Below, in pieces: positions 37,399 to 45,975 of a stretch of 64,000 nucleotides of DNA; position 1 is the first letter of the stretch; each line of letters starts with the position of its first letter. Made by a program: the position numbers and the translations under genes. This DNA comes from Candidatus Kryptoniota bacterium. GTDB taxonomy: Bacteria > Bacteroidota > Ignavibacteria > Kryptoniales > JAKASW01. The notes under the pieces were generated by a model that saw nothing but the letters and a program-made list of their open reading frames with translations, made no database searches and had not been told where the DNA came from. The stretch spans positions 107,606-171,605 of the forward strand of contig DATCTN010000025.1 in assembly GCA_036567965.1 (NCBI GenBank), given 5' to 3'.

Positions 37399-40300
37399 TC
37401 ACTTCAGGAGCATCATTTTAGTCGTGCCGATTATCCTGAACGCATTGTTGTCCCGGACTCTGAACTGACAGAAGTATATTCCGGAAGCAACTCGAGCTCC
37501 GTTGCTATTCCTACTGTCCCAGATGACCTCATGGTAACCTTTGCTCTGGCTTCCCTGCTCAATCATTCTTACCTGCCGACCAAGAATGTCATACACGACT
37601 ATCTGAACTGCACTTACGTCTTTGGGCAGTCCGTACCGGATTGTCGTCGTCGGATTGAATGGATTCGGGTAGTTCTGAAGCAGGCTGTACGTCACTGGAA
37701 CGACAGGTACACCATTGTTACACACGTTCACGGAGACTGACTTGCCATCCGATGAAGAAAGAACCGCGGAGACCAGGGAAAATCCCTTCGTGCTGCTTTG
37801 AAGAAGTGCTATTTTGCCTTCGGGTATGAAATCTCCTCTCATGCTGTAAGCAAGGACAATTGCCGTGTCTCCCTTTATTTCGGCAGTCGAGACCTCAAGG
37901 CCGCTCAACCCTTCAAGGTGGCTCAGCGCCTTCGGATCTTTACATCCGGCAAACCTCAATTGAATACCCGACACCCTGACAGGCGAATTAAGCCAGACTT
38001 TACCATTGACGAGGTTTAGCGTCGCTTCCTGCTGTGACGACTTCGAGACATCTGAATAAGCAATTGTCTTTGGCATACCTGTGCCAGGATAAAGGATCAA
38101 GTTAATTGTGCGGACCACATCCAGGATATTAATTAGACTATCGTCATTCACATCCGCTGCTGCAAAGATGAAGGGCTGTGGATTCTGACCGAGGATGTAA
38201 GAAACGACCGAAATGACATCGAGAACATCTACATTAAAGTCGCCATTTGCATCACCAGGTTCAGATGTCAAAGCTTTTGTTCCGACGAACTTGGAATATT
38301 CACTTTCAGTGAAATCGGTGCGTACCACCTTGTAAGCGTAGTAATAATTCTTACCTGGAACGACATTGAAATCTGTGTACGTTGTATCCGTCACTAATTT
38401 TGTGCTTATCAAAGTAGTGTCAGAGTAGGTCGTGTCTGTCAAGTTGTTGAAGCGATACATGTTATATCCTAAGATGTCCGGCAAGTCAGGCTTAACCCAG
38501 TCAAGTTGAACCTTCCCGAGACCCGGCGTCGCGGCGAAGTCAACAGATTCGGTTCCCGCCGCATCGATAAGAAAACTGAACCTCATGTCTTCAACGGGTA
38601 TTTCAAAGCCTTCGGGGTCCGTGGCGCTTGACACACGAATCATATTAATTCCGTCTCCAGTGTACAGCTTCACGGTTTTGTACGCCGTCCATACCCTGGC
38701 AGTGTCTGACCAATGTGCCGAATCAGTTACAGCTTGCTGATTAAATGGATCACGCACACCAAAGGAAAGTTGCGGGGTGTGGGTTGTGTCCATCGAACGA
38801 TTGAAATAGACATCGAAACGATGAGGACCAGCACCGATTGGACTCATTAGATTCTTCTGATCTTGCGGATCGATACCGTCAACGAGAACTTTCCAGACGA
38901 TCCCGTGAGCAGAGTCGGATGGAGCCGTCAGATAAGGTTTAAAGTTTACCATGGGCAGATTCGCATTTTCCCAGAAATCAAAGATCTTCCCTTCAATCCT
39001 GGATGAATCAACAGTCCCCCAATATTGATTAGGGATCTTAACAATATCTCCTGTTCCCACGGCATAAACTGCAAAGGAATTCTGTCCAAAGCCAAGGAAG
39101 TTGTTGCCCACTGACGCCGCATCGGTCGTAGGAAAAAGGACTGAAGTCGGCCAAAGAGCAGGAGCGTAATTGAACAAGCGATTAAAATTATTGTAGTTCC
39201 CCGGAAACCAAGATTGCCCACTGGCATAGCTCGCAGCAATTGTGTTGCAATTATCGATGGTGCATTTGTACAACACAGGTGCATGATAAATATTAAAAAT
39301 GCCGAACATACAGTTCACAAACACGCATTCTGAGAAACTGAAATTAGTGCCCAAAAACATGCTGTTACTCTTGGTCTCGTAGAATCCGTCGAATTTGCAG
39401 TGATCGAAAGTGTAGACCGATGAACCGAACATATCATCGCCGAAGCCGTCATTCGTTGAAATGAACTGTGTATATGAGAATGTAAAGCTGCCAACACCGC
39501 TGAATCCGGACGGCCCATTGAAAACGATATTGCTGTCTGCCGTGCCAAGGGCATAGATGTGCCCTTTATTGACGAGCAGGTTATTGAGAACGATTCTCGT
39601 CCCAGGATTTATTGTCAATGTTCCGTTGGAGCCGACTCTGAAGCTCTGGTTCACGAGCCAAATCCTGTTGGGCGTCAACGTCAATGTCGAATCCATCACG
39701 CCTGCAAGGAGTTGTCCATTGCTCGCTGTCAATACGATCTGTTGTTTCGTGGTATCCACTGCTCCGCGATACCAAAGCGTCGCCCGGAACACTATAGTCC
39801 TGCCCTCGGCAACACTCGGCGAGATCTGGATTACGAAAGGATTTGCCTCGTTCGTTCTCGTTGCATAAGGACTGATGCTGCCGAGGTATGCAACCGAATT
39901 CAGTATATGTGCAACGGACGTGTCCTCAAATTCACCGAGTTGCAATCCTACAAAAACGCTGTCAGATTGTCCCCAGGTATTTCTAACCGTGAACCACTCC
40001 TGAATCGTCTCACCTGCGTCAACCAGTCCGTTGCCGTTATCACCCGCAAGAGTGTCAACGATCGTATTGGAAACGAACCATAACTCCGGATTAGGATGAA
40101 CATTAAGCGCGGCAAAGATGTTCATGTTATCTGCAGATGTGTTTATCAAGTTGCCCAACATCAGTTCTTGAGACTGCCCGGGATGGAGTTGTCGATAAAG
40201 GGCGACAGCCCCTGAGACAACCGGAGTTGCCATGGATGTGCCGCTGTAGACCCTGTAATTGCCCTCAGGTATTGTACTGATTATTCCATCACCAGGAGCT

Positions 40301-41592
40301 CGCAATTCATAATTCCACAAATTTTGGTACTGGCTATAGACTGGGCCGTCAGGGTCAAAATTGCTGAATGACGCGAGTCCTCCGCCCTGAGATGTGGCCT
40401 GAACGCCAAGCACATAGGACAGTGCTGCTGGAAAGAACGGGCCAGGACGTATTGAATTGATGTCGGCAGCATCATTGCCCGCCGCGGCAACAAGCACACA
40501 CTGTGCATAGGCATATTGCAGGGCAGCTTCCATCGTCAGTGATTCGGCGTAGCTTCCAAAACTCATATTTATTACTGTCGCGCCTTTCAGCACCGCATAG
40601 TAAATCCCTTGAGTGATTGTAGCTGCGTCGCCTTGACCGTTGCTCTGGAATACTTTTATTGGCATGATCCTCGCGTGCCAATCAACTCCTGCGATTCCAA
40701 TTCCGTTGTTCCCGACTGCGCAAGCGATACCAGCTACATGTGTGCCATGACTGTTATCGTCGCTTGGATCGCCGTCGTTGTTTATGAAATCCCAACCATG
40801 AAGATCGTCGACATAGCCATCATTGTCGTCGTCGACACCGGTGATTCCATTCGCTTCGGCGGTGTTTGTCCAAATGTTGTCGGCAAGATCCGGATGATGC
40901 CAGTCAACACCAGTGTCGAGAAACGCAATTATCTGACTTGAGTCGCCAGTGGTTGTGTCCCACACGGCGTCTGCATGAACGGCAGGTATTGCCCATTGCT
41001 GTGAGTAAAGCGGGTCGAGTGGAGTGACAACTCTTGGTGACTTCGGATTGCTGCCACTAGTACCGTGGTCATTCAAATACTCATGAATCTCCTGCGGGGT
41101 GATTATGCCGGATTCTGGTTTATCATTCACGATAGAATAAACATAATCGGGTTCGGCATAGACAACGTTCGGATCACCCTTCAAAGTTTGGATCGCATCA
41201 AATTGCTTCAGCGGATCTTTAATGGTGAGTTCGTAAATGTTGTGCAAGCTTGGCCGTTCGAAGGTGTAACCATTGAATGCCTTTAGCGTCTGGCTTTGCT
41301 CAAGCGGTTTTGCACCCTTAAAAACTTGTACCACCGATGTCACTTCGTATTGCTTGAAGATCGCATCGACAGTCGGCACTCCGGTCTTCTTTAAACCGCC
41401 CGCCTCGCCCGGCACAACGCTGGCCGCATCCTTGAATTTGACAAGTATTACTCCCGGCAGAAAATGCGCCTTCGTCGCGTTCGCGCTCACCTTGACTGGA
41501 TTGCCAGGCCCACTGTCACGAAAAAGTGTGGTCTGCCCGTTAGCTAATTGAAACGCAAAAAGTAAAAGAAGACTAGTGATACTTTTATTCAT
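37399..41592 (-). CDS. subtilisin-like (S8) protease with dockerin and T9SS C-terminal domain
   Basis: Domain order over 1397 residues: signal peptide (to about 20); fervidolysin-like propeptide (PGVILVKFKDA to YAEPDY, 45-150); S8 catalytic domain with Asp226 (FLDTGVDWHHPDLADN), His282 (NSHGTHVAG) and Ser453 (GTSMATPVV); parallel beta-helix-like region (about 640-830); fibronectin-like module (LGYNMYRFN region); type I dockerin (1111-1168) with two calcium loops, DANGDFNVDVLD and DVNDDSLINILD; a cohesin-like remnant; and a T9SS domain (NYPNPFNPTTTIRYGLP, ending KMMLLK). All catalytic residues are intact, so it should be an active surface or secreted protease. AGGGAGTAGC precedes the ATG. It is transcribed first in the operon with the three-cohesin protein. 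Confidence 0.9.
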   Translation of the reverse strand: MNKSITSLLLLFAFQLANGQTTLFRDSGPGNPVKVSANATKAHFLPGVILVKFKDAASVVPGEAGGLKKTGVPTVDAIFKQYEVTSVVQVFKGAKPLEQSQTLKAFNGYTFERPSLHNIYELTIKDPLKQFDAIQTLKGDPNVVYAEPDYVYSIVNDKPESGIITPQEIHEYLNDHGTSGSNPKSPRVVTPLDPLYSQQWAIPAVHADAVWDTTTGDSSQIIAFLDTGVDWHHPDLADNIWTNTAEANGITGVDDDNDGYVDDLHGWDFINNDGDPSDDNSHGTHVAGIACAVGNNGIGIAGVDWHARIMPIKVFQSNGQGDAATITQGIYYAVLKGATVINMSFGSYAESLTMEAALQYAYAQCVLVAAAGNDAADINSIRPGPFFPAALSYVLGVQATSQGGGLASFSNFDPDGPVYSQYQNLWNYELRAPGDGIISTIPEGNYRVYSGTSMATPVVSGAVALYRQLHPGQSQELMLGNLINTSADNMNIFAALNVHPNPELWFVSNTIVDTLAGDNGNGLVDAGETIQEWFTVRNTWGQSDSVFVGLQLGEFEDTSVAHILNSVAYLGSISPYATRTNEANPFVIQISPSVAEGRTIVFRATLWYRGAVDTTKQQIVLTASNGQLLAGVMDSTLTLTPNRIWLVNQSFRVGSNGTLTINPGTRIVLNNLLVNKGHIYALGTADSNIVFNGPSGFSGVGSFTFSYTQFISTNDGFGDDMFGSSVYTFDHCKFDGFYETKSNSMFLGTNFSFSECVFVNCMFGIFNIYHAPVLYKCTIDNCNTIAASYASGQSWFPGNYNNFNRLFNYAPALWPTSVLFPTTDAASVGNNFLGFGQNSFAVYAVGTGDIVKIPNQYWGTVDSSRIEGKIFDFWENANLPMVNFKPYLTAPSDSAHGIVWKVLVDGIDPQDQKNLMSPIGAGPHRFDVYFNRSMDTTHTPQLSFGVRDPFNQQAVTDSAHWSDTARVWTAYKTVKLYTGDGINMIRVSSATDPEGFEIPVEDMRFSFLIDAAGTESVDFAATPGLGKVQLDWVKPDLPDILGYNMYRFNNLTDTTYSDTTLISTKLVTDTTYTDFNVVPGKNYYYAYKVVRTDFTESEYSKFVGTKALTSEPGDANGDFNVDVLDVISVVSYILGQNPQPFIFAAADVNDDSLINILDVVRTINLILYPGTGMPKTIAYSDVSKSSQQEATLNLVNGKVWLNSPVRVSGIQLRFAGCKDPKALSHLEGLSGLEVSTAEIKGDTAIVLAYSMRGDFIPEGKIALLQSSTKGFSLVSAVLSSSDGKSVSVNVCNNGVPVVPVTYSLLQNYPNPFNPTTTIRYGLPKDVSAVQIVVYDILGRQVRMIEQGSQSKGYHEVIWDSRNSNGARVASGIYFCQFRVRDNNAFRIIGTTKMMLLK
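38089..38262 (-). other. dockerin type I domain (within the subtilisin gene)
   Basis: Two F-hand-like calcium-binding loops about 33 residues apart, each followed by a helix (VISVVSYIL; VVRTINLIL), which is the duplicated layout of type I dockerins. It is listed separately because its cohesin counterparts are encoded in the adjacent gene. Confidence 0.85.
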
Positions 41593-42499
41593 ATTGCTAC
41601 TCCCTTGACATTCTTAGCGGCTGACAGCCTTTGACTTGATAAGAAATCGCCCTTAACTAAGCCTTCCCTGACATCTTTATAGTTTTCACCTTCAGTCCAT
41701 TTTCACCGTGTCTCTGAAAATGACCTGCTGTTATATGAGGACGCTCTGAGAGAAACAAGCGAAGGACGGGCAACAACTAGTCCTCCGTCTTCACAGGCAT
41801 GTGGATGTTCGATCTATTTTATACGTCGCCTAGCTTCCTGCAAAACGAGTGGATTTCTTATCGCGTTATCCCACGCAAAGGAATCTAGTAAAATTTAGCC
41901 CGCAACCCTTCCATAACCAAATTGATGAGCACGGTGATTGCATTATATCACAGTTGATGAATTCTGCAAAGGTCATTGAAACCGGCAAAGCTTTAGATGT
42001 CATTGAGTGTTATCGTTCGTATTTTCCTGAGCGGTAAAGGTTGATGGATCAACATCCAATTCCGAGTTGAGTACTAAGATAACATTGGATCGGTTTTGGG
42101 GGCACTTAGGATTGTGACGATCCGAGAGAACCGGATCTCAGCCGCCGAGACAACTAGCACGAACATCCGTTTCTCATTGGAGTATTTCCTAAAGTTGAAA
42201 CTATTCAAGGCGTAGTTGAAGTTCAGCCTTATACCCAATAAGGTTCCCGCCAGAATGAGTCGGGTCCTTGTTGCGCCAATGACGTCCGTTGTCAACTTTG
42301 CTATTGCTAAATTGGATTGCTAACTTTGCATCGCTGTTTAAGACGCAGGCAGGTCAGGAATATCTAGATAATAGAGCAGGGCCCAGTTGTCGTTAGGCGC
42401 CAAACGTTGGCTTCTTATGAGGGCCCACGACGATTACAGATGAGTGTTGTATCTCAACCAGCTATAATGTGACGATCGCAACCAAATATGGAGAAGAAA
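41593..42499. other. intergenic region, about 900 bp, with fragments of a second repeat
   Basis: It lies between the divergent subtilisin and lipoprotein genes. The block near 42060-42110 (GAGTTGAGTACTAAGATAAC, then TCGGTTTTGGGGGCACTTAG) matches one near 23010-23070. The block near 42310-42360 (GATTGCTAACTTTGCATCG, then GGCAGGTCAGGAATATC) matches one just after repeat copy 4. No gene is supported; 41849-42037 plus is open but lacks start signals. Confidence 0.5.
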
Positions 42500-43234
42500 A
42501 TGAAAAAGAAACTAGTTCTCTTAGCCACATCAATGTCTCTTGTTTTGAGCGCTTGCAGTACCTATATGGCGACCATAAAACCGGTGCTGAAGTCGGACGA
42601 TGTTGTAATAAGTCCCGAGTTGAGGGCCTTTCTCAAGAAAACACCCAATCCAGTCGTGGTTCTACGAGTTCCGTACACGACGGAGAAGGTAACTGAAGCA
42701 GAGCAAAAGACGTTGACAAGATACAACAACGCTTACAATGAAATTGAAAAGGACTTAATGAAAGCTGGCTTCACTGTTCGAGATCGGGGCCTTCTGAACA
42801 ATTTGTTACAGTCCGGTCAAACAGATTATTCGGAAATTGGCAAAAGGATTCAGACAGATTTGATCTTGGAGATAGAGGGCATCGATTTTGAGATAGATAA
42901 CAAAATAGATCAGGTAACTGATAAAGAGACAGGCAATACACTTCAGTTGGTCAACTCATGTTATCTAAATCCGCAGTTTGCAAAGCTAGATTGCAAGATA
43001 ATTATCGTTGAAAAAGGACAGACTGGAGCGGTCTTGGCACTTTACCGTTCATCTCTACCGGATGGGTGTGCTATTGAAGTCTCGAACGACTTAAGCACCG
43101 TAAGGGATCCCGGAACCGAATTGTGGCACAGTAGTGAGACGTGGAAGCACGATCTGAATGAGGATTCGATGAGGGAATGCATTGATTTCTTCGCCGACAA
43201 GGTTGCAAGAGTACTGAGGGGAGAAGAAATGTAA
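42500..43234 (+). CDS. putative lipoprotein of unknown function
   Basis: The leader KKKLVLLATSMSLVLSACS has a lipobox (LSAC) with cysteine near residue 18. The mature domain of about 225 residues includes VVVLRVPYTTEKVTEAEQ and EKDLMKAGFTVRDRGLLNNLLQSG, the latter resembling the core of CsgG/GNA1162-like periplasmic domains. It also has three cysteines (SCYLNPQ, LDCKI, DGCAIE). The start at 42500 is chosen because GGAGAAG lies right before it; 42488 is upstream in frame. It probably sits in the outer or inner membrane facing the periplasm. The TPR protein gene follows 225 bp later on the same strand and may be co-expressed. Confidence 0.72.
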   Translation: MKKKLVLLATSMSLVLSACSTYMATIKPVLKSDDVVISPELRAFLKKTPNPVVVLRVPYTTEKVTEAEQKTLTRYNNAYNEIEKDLMKAGFTVRDRGLLNNLLQSGQTDYSEIGKRIQTDLILEIEGIDFEIDNKIDQVTDKETGNTLQLVNSCYLNPQFAKLDCKIIIVEKGQTGAVLALYRSSLPDGCAIEVSNDLSTVRDPGTELWHSSETWKHDLNEDSMRECIDFFADKVARVLRGEEM

Positions 43235-43458
43235 CCTCTCAAATCTGGATTTTAATTCGACTGTCAAAAGGGACCGTCAACGAGGACGAGTGCTCAGCCA
43301 TAAGGAGGAGGACTGAGTCAGCATCTTCTTCTGGCGTTGCCCTGACATTCGACGAGGGTAACGTAACTGGACTTCGATGAACCCTTCTCCTTATGAAGGC
43401 TAAGACTAAGCAGTTGCCGCTAACAGCTTCAAGTAGATCTTGTGACAAAGGAGGTTTT

Positions 43459-44853
43459 ATGAAATCGAGATATTTCTTCTTGCTGTGTGTTTTTTCCGTG
43501 CCTCTTTATTCACAAACGAGGACATTTGACCGGGAATATACATATACCGCGGGCGCATCAGACGACAAAATTATCTCCCGTTCAATAGCGCTTGATCAGG
43601 TGAAAAGAATCTTGCTCCAAGATGTCGATACGTATTTGCGGGGCACCTTTGATACGACCACAGAAGAAAATAGAAGCGTACTCGCAGGAGTTACACCAGA
43701 ACAGCTAAGGGGCATTACCGCTTGTGTTAGCGCGACAAATGTTCTTGATGAAAAATGGAACGGCGGGACATACTACATCAAAGCTTCGGTCACAATAAAT
43801 GCAAAGGACGTGTCCCGTAAAATCGGACTCGTTGCAAGTGACCAGGTCAGGCTGACAGAGCTTGAGAATGCCAGCCAAAAGGGGGATTCCGCCGAGGCTG
43901 CATTGAGCAGAATACGGAAACAGCTTACGCGCGTAACAGATGAAACTGAACGCAATAGACTGCAAGCTAAATATGTTTCTGCCTCAAAGTCCCTCTCGGC
44001 CAGCGATTGGTTCCAAGAGGGTTACAATGCTGTTGAGATGAACGATATCAAGACTGGAATCCTATTCTATGAAAAAGCGATTGCACTCGATTCGGAATTT
44101 ACGGACGCTTACAATAATGTGGGGATGGCTTATTGTACTAATGGAGACACTGACAGAGCGATTTCACTCTTCGAAAAAGCCATTGAAGTGGATCCAAAGT
44201 GTTCTCTTGGTTACTACAACTTAGGGCGCACCTATTTGTCCAAAAGAGAACCCGACAAAGCTGTGACGCTCTTTGAAAAATCAGCCGAGTTCAATCCACA
44301 GTTTTCATATGCCGACTTCGGCTTAGGATCCTACTACATTTTTGAAAAAGATACCGACAAAGCCGTGTCGTCCTATGAGAAAGGAATTGAGCACAACCCA
44401 AACTATTCATACGGTTACTTGGTCTTGGGAATTATCTACTACGACAGGGGGGACTTCGGGAAAGCTAAATCACTCTACGAAAAAGCGATCGATCTCAATC
44501 CAGCTTATCCGGCCGCTTATTATGATTTAGCGTTAATCTACGATAAAAAAGGAGACATCGACACTGCCATGTCTCTCTACGGAAAAGTGATCGAGTTTGA
44601 TCCGAAGAATTCAAACGGCTACTTTGCTCAAGGACTTATCTATCGTACAAAGGGATACCTCGACAAGGCTATATCACTCTACGAGAAAGCCGTTGAACTC
44701 AATCCGAAAAATATGCAGGCTTATCTCGCACTGGCATTTGCCTACGGCGACAGAGGCGACTCAAATAAAAAGATTGAATGTCTCAAGACGTGTGCACGAC
44801 TGGGAAATGTTTCCGCTCAAAAATGGCTTAAGGAAATGGGTTATAACTGGTAA
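43459..44853 (+). CDS. secreted TPR-repeat protein (paralogue of 2279-3673)
   Basis: A signal peptide (MKSRYFFLLCVFSVPLYSQ) is followed by an N-terminal domain with TFDREYTYTAGASDDKIISR and TYYIKASVTINAKDVS. Eight TPR units follow (GxIYYDRGDFGKAKSLYEKAIDLNP and similar), then the tail LGNVSAQKWLKEMGY. The same domain order, tail and length are seen in the protein at the start of the window, so the two are paralogues. The start at 43459 is set by AAGGAGG 5 nt upstream; 43393 would add 22 unconserved residues. It probably acts as a periplasmic scaffold. Confidence 0.85.
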   Translation: MKSRYFFLLCVFSVPLYSQTRTFDREYTYTAGASDDKIISRSIALDQVKRILLQDVDTYLRGTFDTTTEENRSVLAGVTPEQLRGITACVSATNVLDEKWNGGTYYIKASVTINAKDVSRKIGLVASDQVRLTELENASQKGDSAEAALSRIRKQLTRVTDETERNRLQAKYVSASKSLSASDWFQEGYNAVEMNDIKTGILFYEKAIALDSEFTDAYNNVGMAYCTNGDTDRAISLFEKAIEVDPKCSLGYYNLGRTYLSKREPDKAVTLFEKSAEFNPQFSYADFGLGSYYIFEKDTDKAVSSYEKGIEHNPNYSYGYLVLGIIYYDRGDFGKAKSLYEKAIDLNPAYPAAYYDLALIYDKKGDIDTAMSLYGKVIEFDPKNSNGYFAQGLIYRTKGYLDKAISLYEKAVELNPKNMQAYLALAFAYGDRGDSNKKIECLKTCARLGNVSAQKWLKEMGYNW

Positions 44854-44880
44854 AGCCAAGTTCACGCGGGCAAAAAGAAG

Positions 44881-44905
44881 GTCCCGCCTGAGTTGATGAC
44901 GGGAC
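44881..44905 (-). terminator. rho-independent terminator, repeated type
   Basis: Arms GTCCCG (44881-44886) and CGGGAC (44900-44905), flanked on the plus-strand left by CAAAAAG (U run on the minus strand). It lies about 33 bp past the stop of the T9SS propeller remnant, the same position relative to the sorting domain as at 18771. It may also serve the converging plus-strand TPR gene. Confidence 0.75.
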
Positions 44906-44937
44906 TTCTAGGAAGGCAGGTTAGTTGGTATTGCCTA

Positions 44938-45281
44938 CTTCATCAACACAAGTTTCTTCATCGACGCGGATCTCTGCCCATCGGCGCCGAGCTTGTCGTC
45001 TGATTACCCGCAAGGGCTCCTATGGAAGTTGTCAATGAATCGCTTTGAACATTCTGCTCGGTAATGACCGTTACATTCTTACTGTTATAGTTCGGCATGT
45101 ATACCTTGTTAGTAACGGGATTAACTGCTACGGCATCAGGATCTGTGCGGGAAGATACCAGCGTGGTCTGATTGGTCGCGTCGTCAATGACTGTTACATT
45201 TCCACCGCTTCGATTCAGTGCATATCTCTTGTCGGCGAAAACATCTTCAAATTGCGAAGTGGTGCGTGAATTATGTCTTGC
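44938..45281 (-). pseudogene. remnant of a YVTN beta-propeller T9SS protein
   Basis: On the minus strand a frame reads EDVFADKRYALNRSGGNVTV, IDDATNQTTLVSS, DPDAVAVNPVTNKVYMPNYN and SKNVTVITEQN, which is two blades of a YVTN propeller. Near 44998 the sequence jumps out of frame to LGADGQRSASMKKLVLMK and a stop, the last strand of a T9SS sorting domain. The middle of the gene, including the NPFNP motif, is gone, and there is no start; the 5' side runs into the stop codon of the DUF4136-like gene. Two pieces of one secreted-protein gene have therefore been joined by an internal deletion. The repeated terminator still follows it. Confidence 0.8.
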
Positions 45282-45290
45282 GCTATCCCT

Positions 45291-45926
45291 TTACCGCTTG
45301 GAATTAATTATTTCAAGCCGCGCCAACTCAGGTACCACAAGTCCGGCAATATCATTTCGCACAGCCTCAACCGTTCCCAATTCAGGAGTATTACCCTCAG
45401 CACTCCAAATGATTCTTCCTTCGTTCCTGGTCACCCACACATCAATGGAGCGTCGTTTAGTTACCAGAGACTCGACATATCCCGGATGTTGGACATATTG
45501 TTTATAATACGTGTAATACCCTGTTCGAAAATTATATCGTCGTTCATGTTGTGTTGTGACAGAACTCTCGACATAATCGGAGCTCGTATCAGGAAGAAGG
45601 AGACGGGTCACCAGGACGCCGTCGAAACCATTTTCCTGAACAGCTTTAATAACCTGACTTGTATCCGGCAGCATATCCGGAAACAGACGGTAAGAGGACG
45701 TTGCCTGGACGCCATATTGGGATAGCTCGCTGGAAAAGGCGTCCTCCCAAATCTGCCGTCTGGAGAGATCTTTTCTTACGGCGATGACCAACACCTTATT
45801 CAGCGGAGCCTCATGAAATGAAGGATCACTCCATTCTTCTACGAGTATGGATGATGAGCACCCACCCATCAGAACCAGCAAACTACCGAGCACAGCCGAC
45901 ACGATGGATCTCTTATATAATTTCAT
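45291..45926 (-). CDS. DUF4136-like lipoprotein
   Basis: The leader SIVSAVLGSLLVLMGGCSS has a lipobox (MGGC). The mature part has the family-like opening EEWSDPSFHEAPLNKVLVIAV, FSSELSQYGVQATSSYRLFP and the end GRIIWSAEGNTPELGTVEAVRNDIAGLVVPELARLEII. DUF4136-like lipoproteins are outer-membrane or periplasmic; function unknown. AGAGGAGAC precedes the ATG. It is followed directly by the T9SS propeller remnant and preceded, 49 bp away, by the alcohol dehydrogenase, possibly co-transcribed. Confidence 0.75.
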   Translation of the reverse strand: MKLYKRSIVSAVLGSLLVLMGGCSSSILVEEWSDPSFHEAPLNKVLVIAVRKDLSRRQIWEDAFSSELSQYGVQATSSYRLFPDMLPDTSQVIKAVQENGFDGVLVTRLLLPDTSSDYVESSVTTQHERRYNFRTGYYTYYKQYVQHPGYVESLVTKRRSIDVWVTRNEGRIIWSAEGNTPELGTVEAVRNDIAGLVVPELARLEIINSKR

Positions 45927-45975
45927 GGAATGTCTCCTCTAATAAATAGGACTTTTGCAGTCATTCCCTCGTGCA

